A stretch of DNA of 64,000 bases from an uncultured Aquimarina sp. (GTDB lineage: Bacteria > Bacteroidota > Bacteroidia > Flavobacteriales > Flavobacteriaceae): the NCBI GenBank assembly GCA_947498705.1, contig CANMLW010000001.1, positions 434,001 to 498,000 on the forward strand, given 5' to 3'. The notes beneath the pieces are model-generated. The model made no database searches. It saw nothing but the letters and a program-made list of their open reading frames with translations, and was not told the DNA's origin. Position 1 is the first letter of the stretch. Each line of letters opens with the position of its first letter. A program made the translations under genes and the position numbers. Shown one piece after another: positions 63,199 through 64,000 of this stretch.

Positions 63199-63234
63199 AA
63201 AAACTACCATTACATTCATTTGATGGTAGTTTTT
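63199..63234 (+). terminator. Intrinsic terminator after the M61 gene
   Basis: AAAAACTACCAT (63199-63210) and ATGGTAGTTTTT (63223-63234) form a 12-bp stem with a 12-base loop, and the distal arm ends in a T-run. It lies 53 bases past the stop. Confidence 0.82.
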
Positions 63235-63418
63235 CTATTATAGTAAAGTTGCAATTATGAATAATAATTTGGTATTAGAAATAAAGAAAATAGATGTAAT
63301 TTATTGATTTCTAATTAATCAACAAATTAAGTTAGAGATTTGTTAATTACTTTGTGTTGGTCCTATTTCAATTTAGTAAGCTAAATATTATATTAGCAAG
63401 CATTCTACCCGAGATTTT

Positions 63419-64000
63419 ATGAGTAAGGAAACCAAATATACCGAAGATAATATACGATCCCTCGATTGGAAAGAGCATATCCGAATGCGCCCCGGAATGT
63501 ATATAGGAAAACTAGGAGATGGTTCTTCTGCCGATGATGGTATCTATATTTTATTGAAAGAAGTACTCGATAACTCTATCGATGAATATGTAATGGGTGC
63601 AGGTAAAACCATCGAGATTTCTATTCAAGGAGATAAAGTGATTGTTAGAGACTATGGACGAGGAATTCCTTTGGGGAAAGTAGTGGATGTAGTTTCAAAA
63701 ATGAATACAGGGGGTAAATATGATTCTCGTGCGTTTAAAAAATCCGTAGGGTTAAACGGGGTAGGTACCAAAGCCGTTAATGCTTTGTCTACGTTTTTTA
63801 GAGTCGAATCTACCCGTGATGGTAAATCTGCTTCTGCCGAATTCGAAAAAGGAAACTTGACTAATCAAGAAACTTTAGATGAAACTTCTAGACGAAGAGG
63901 TACCAAGGTATCCTTTGTACCAGATAATACCATTTTTAAGCATTATAAGTATCGAACAGAGTACGTTGCAAAAATGCTTAAAAATTATGTGTATTTAAAT
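63419..64000 (+). CDS. parE: DNA topoisomerase IV subunit B, N-terminal part (continues beyond window)
   Basis: The 194 codons seen match the GHKL ATPase domain of the type II topoisomerase B subunit. [13 protein letters not shown] is the N-terminal arm, [12 protein letters not shown] contains the ATP-binding Glu/Asn motif, RDYGRGIP binds Mg-ATP and [13 protein letters not shown] is the flexible ATP lid. The short N-terminus and [16 protein letters not shown] are typical of bacteroidete ParE rather than GyrB. It unlinks daughter chromosomes with ParC, whose gene commonly follows. The reading frame runs to the last base of the window. Confidence 0.88.
   Translation, partial: MSKETKYTEDNIRSLDWKEHIRMRPGMYIGKLGDGSSADDGIYILLKEVLDNSIDEYVMGAGKTIEISIQGDKVIVRDYGRGIPLGKVVDVVSKMNTGGKYDSRAFKKSVGLNGVGTKAVNALSTFFRVESTRDGKSASAEFEKGNLTNQETLDETSRRRGTKVSFVPDNTIFKHYKYRTEYVAKMLKNYVYLN

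Noticed and set aside
1..64000. CRISPR array, tRNA, rRNA, insertion sequence or prophage
   Set aside because: I scanned for regularly spaced repeats, cloverleaf-like GC-rich segments, transposase or integrase motifs and found none; the collar protein alone does not indicate a phage.

Overview
The window looks like chromosome from a marine-type member of the Flavobacteriaceae (Bacteroidota). The DNA is clearly AT-rich. Several secreted proteins end in type IX secretion (T9SS) sorting domains. There is a SusC-style TonB-dependent receptor, OmpA proteins with thrombospondin type-3 repeats, small families typical of flavobacteria (a CAL67264-like membrane protein, HsdR_N next to holA), and a bacteroidete-type promoter (TTTG, 21 nt, TANNTTTG) before ychF. 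Genus cannot be fixed from sequence alone; something Aquimarina-like would fit. I see no rRNA, tRNA, CRISPR array, insertion sequence, integrase or phage module.

Layout. 1-5.3 kb: end of a patatin-like lipase, an acyl-CoA carboxylase beta subunit, a small membrane protein, the ABC-F factor EttA and a HAD phosphatase. 5.3-8.5 kb: a compact minus-strand operon of four genes, in order a small secreted arginine-rich peptide precursor, an SdpA/DUF5819-like protein, an SdpB-like HTTM membrane protein and a beta-lactamase-fold serine hydrolase. A 13-bp hairpin follows the peptide gene and a terminator closes the operon. It resembles the SdpABC peptide-toxin system in architecture and is the best candidate here for an undescribed system. 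8.8-20.6 kb: an rRNA pseudouridine synthase, then three tandem paralogous secreted subtilases carrying 2, 3 and 4 Ig-like repeats between two carbohydrate-binding-like modules. 20.7-24.1 kb: an M20 amidohydrolase, a ferredoxin/FMN glutamate synthase-like enzyme and a membrane-anchored protein. 24.5-29.5 kb: an unusual TonB-plug protein without a barrel, facing a T9SS-exported metzincin protease.

29.7-48.4 kb is mostly housekeeping: UvrD/PcrA helicase, a Sua5/YciO-family protein, two OmpA envelope proteins, a glycosyltransferase, HolA, an Lrp regulator divergent from a Cys/Met-type PLP enzyme, a TetR/SDR pair whose tetR gene is flanked by matching palindromes, an NlpC/P60 peptidase, a thiolase, and a phage-collar/YegP-like fusion. 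48.7-64 kb: the PgpH-type c-di-AMP phosphodiesterase, an MscS channel, a TonB receptor, YchF, an EamA transporter, a TPR hybrid histidine kinase, an M61 lipoprotein peptidase and the start of parE.

Together the accessory parts describe a cell that exports proteases and adhesin-like binding modules through T9SS, imports the products through TonB-dependent receptors, and may make a small membrane-active peptide. Most gene ends are marked by clear intrinsic terminators. Several starts had to be moved to an internal ATG (subtilases 1 and 2, the peptide precursor, the Sua5-family gene, the collar protein, the EamA transporter), while uvrD, pgpH, the glycosyltransferase and the hybrid kinase appear to start at TTG or GTG.
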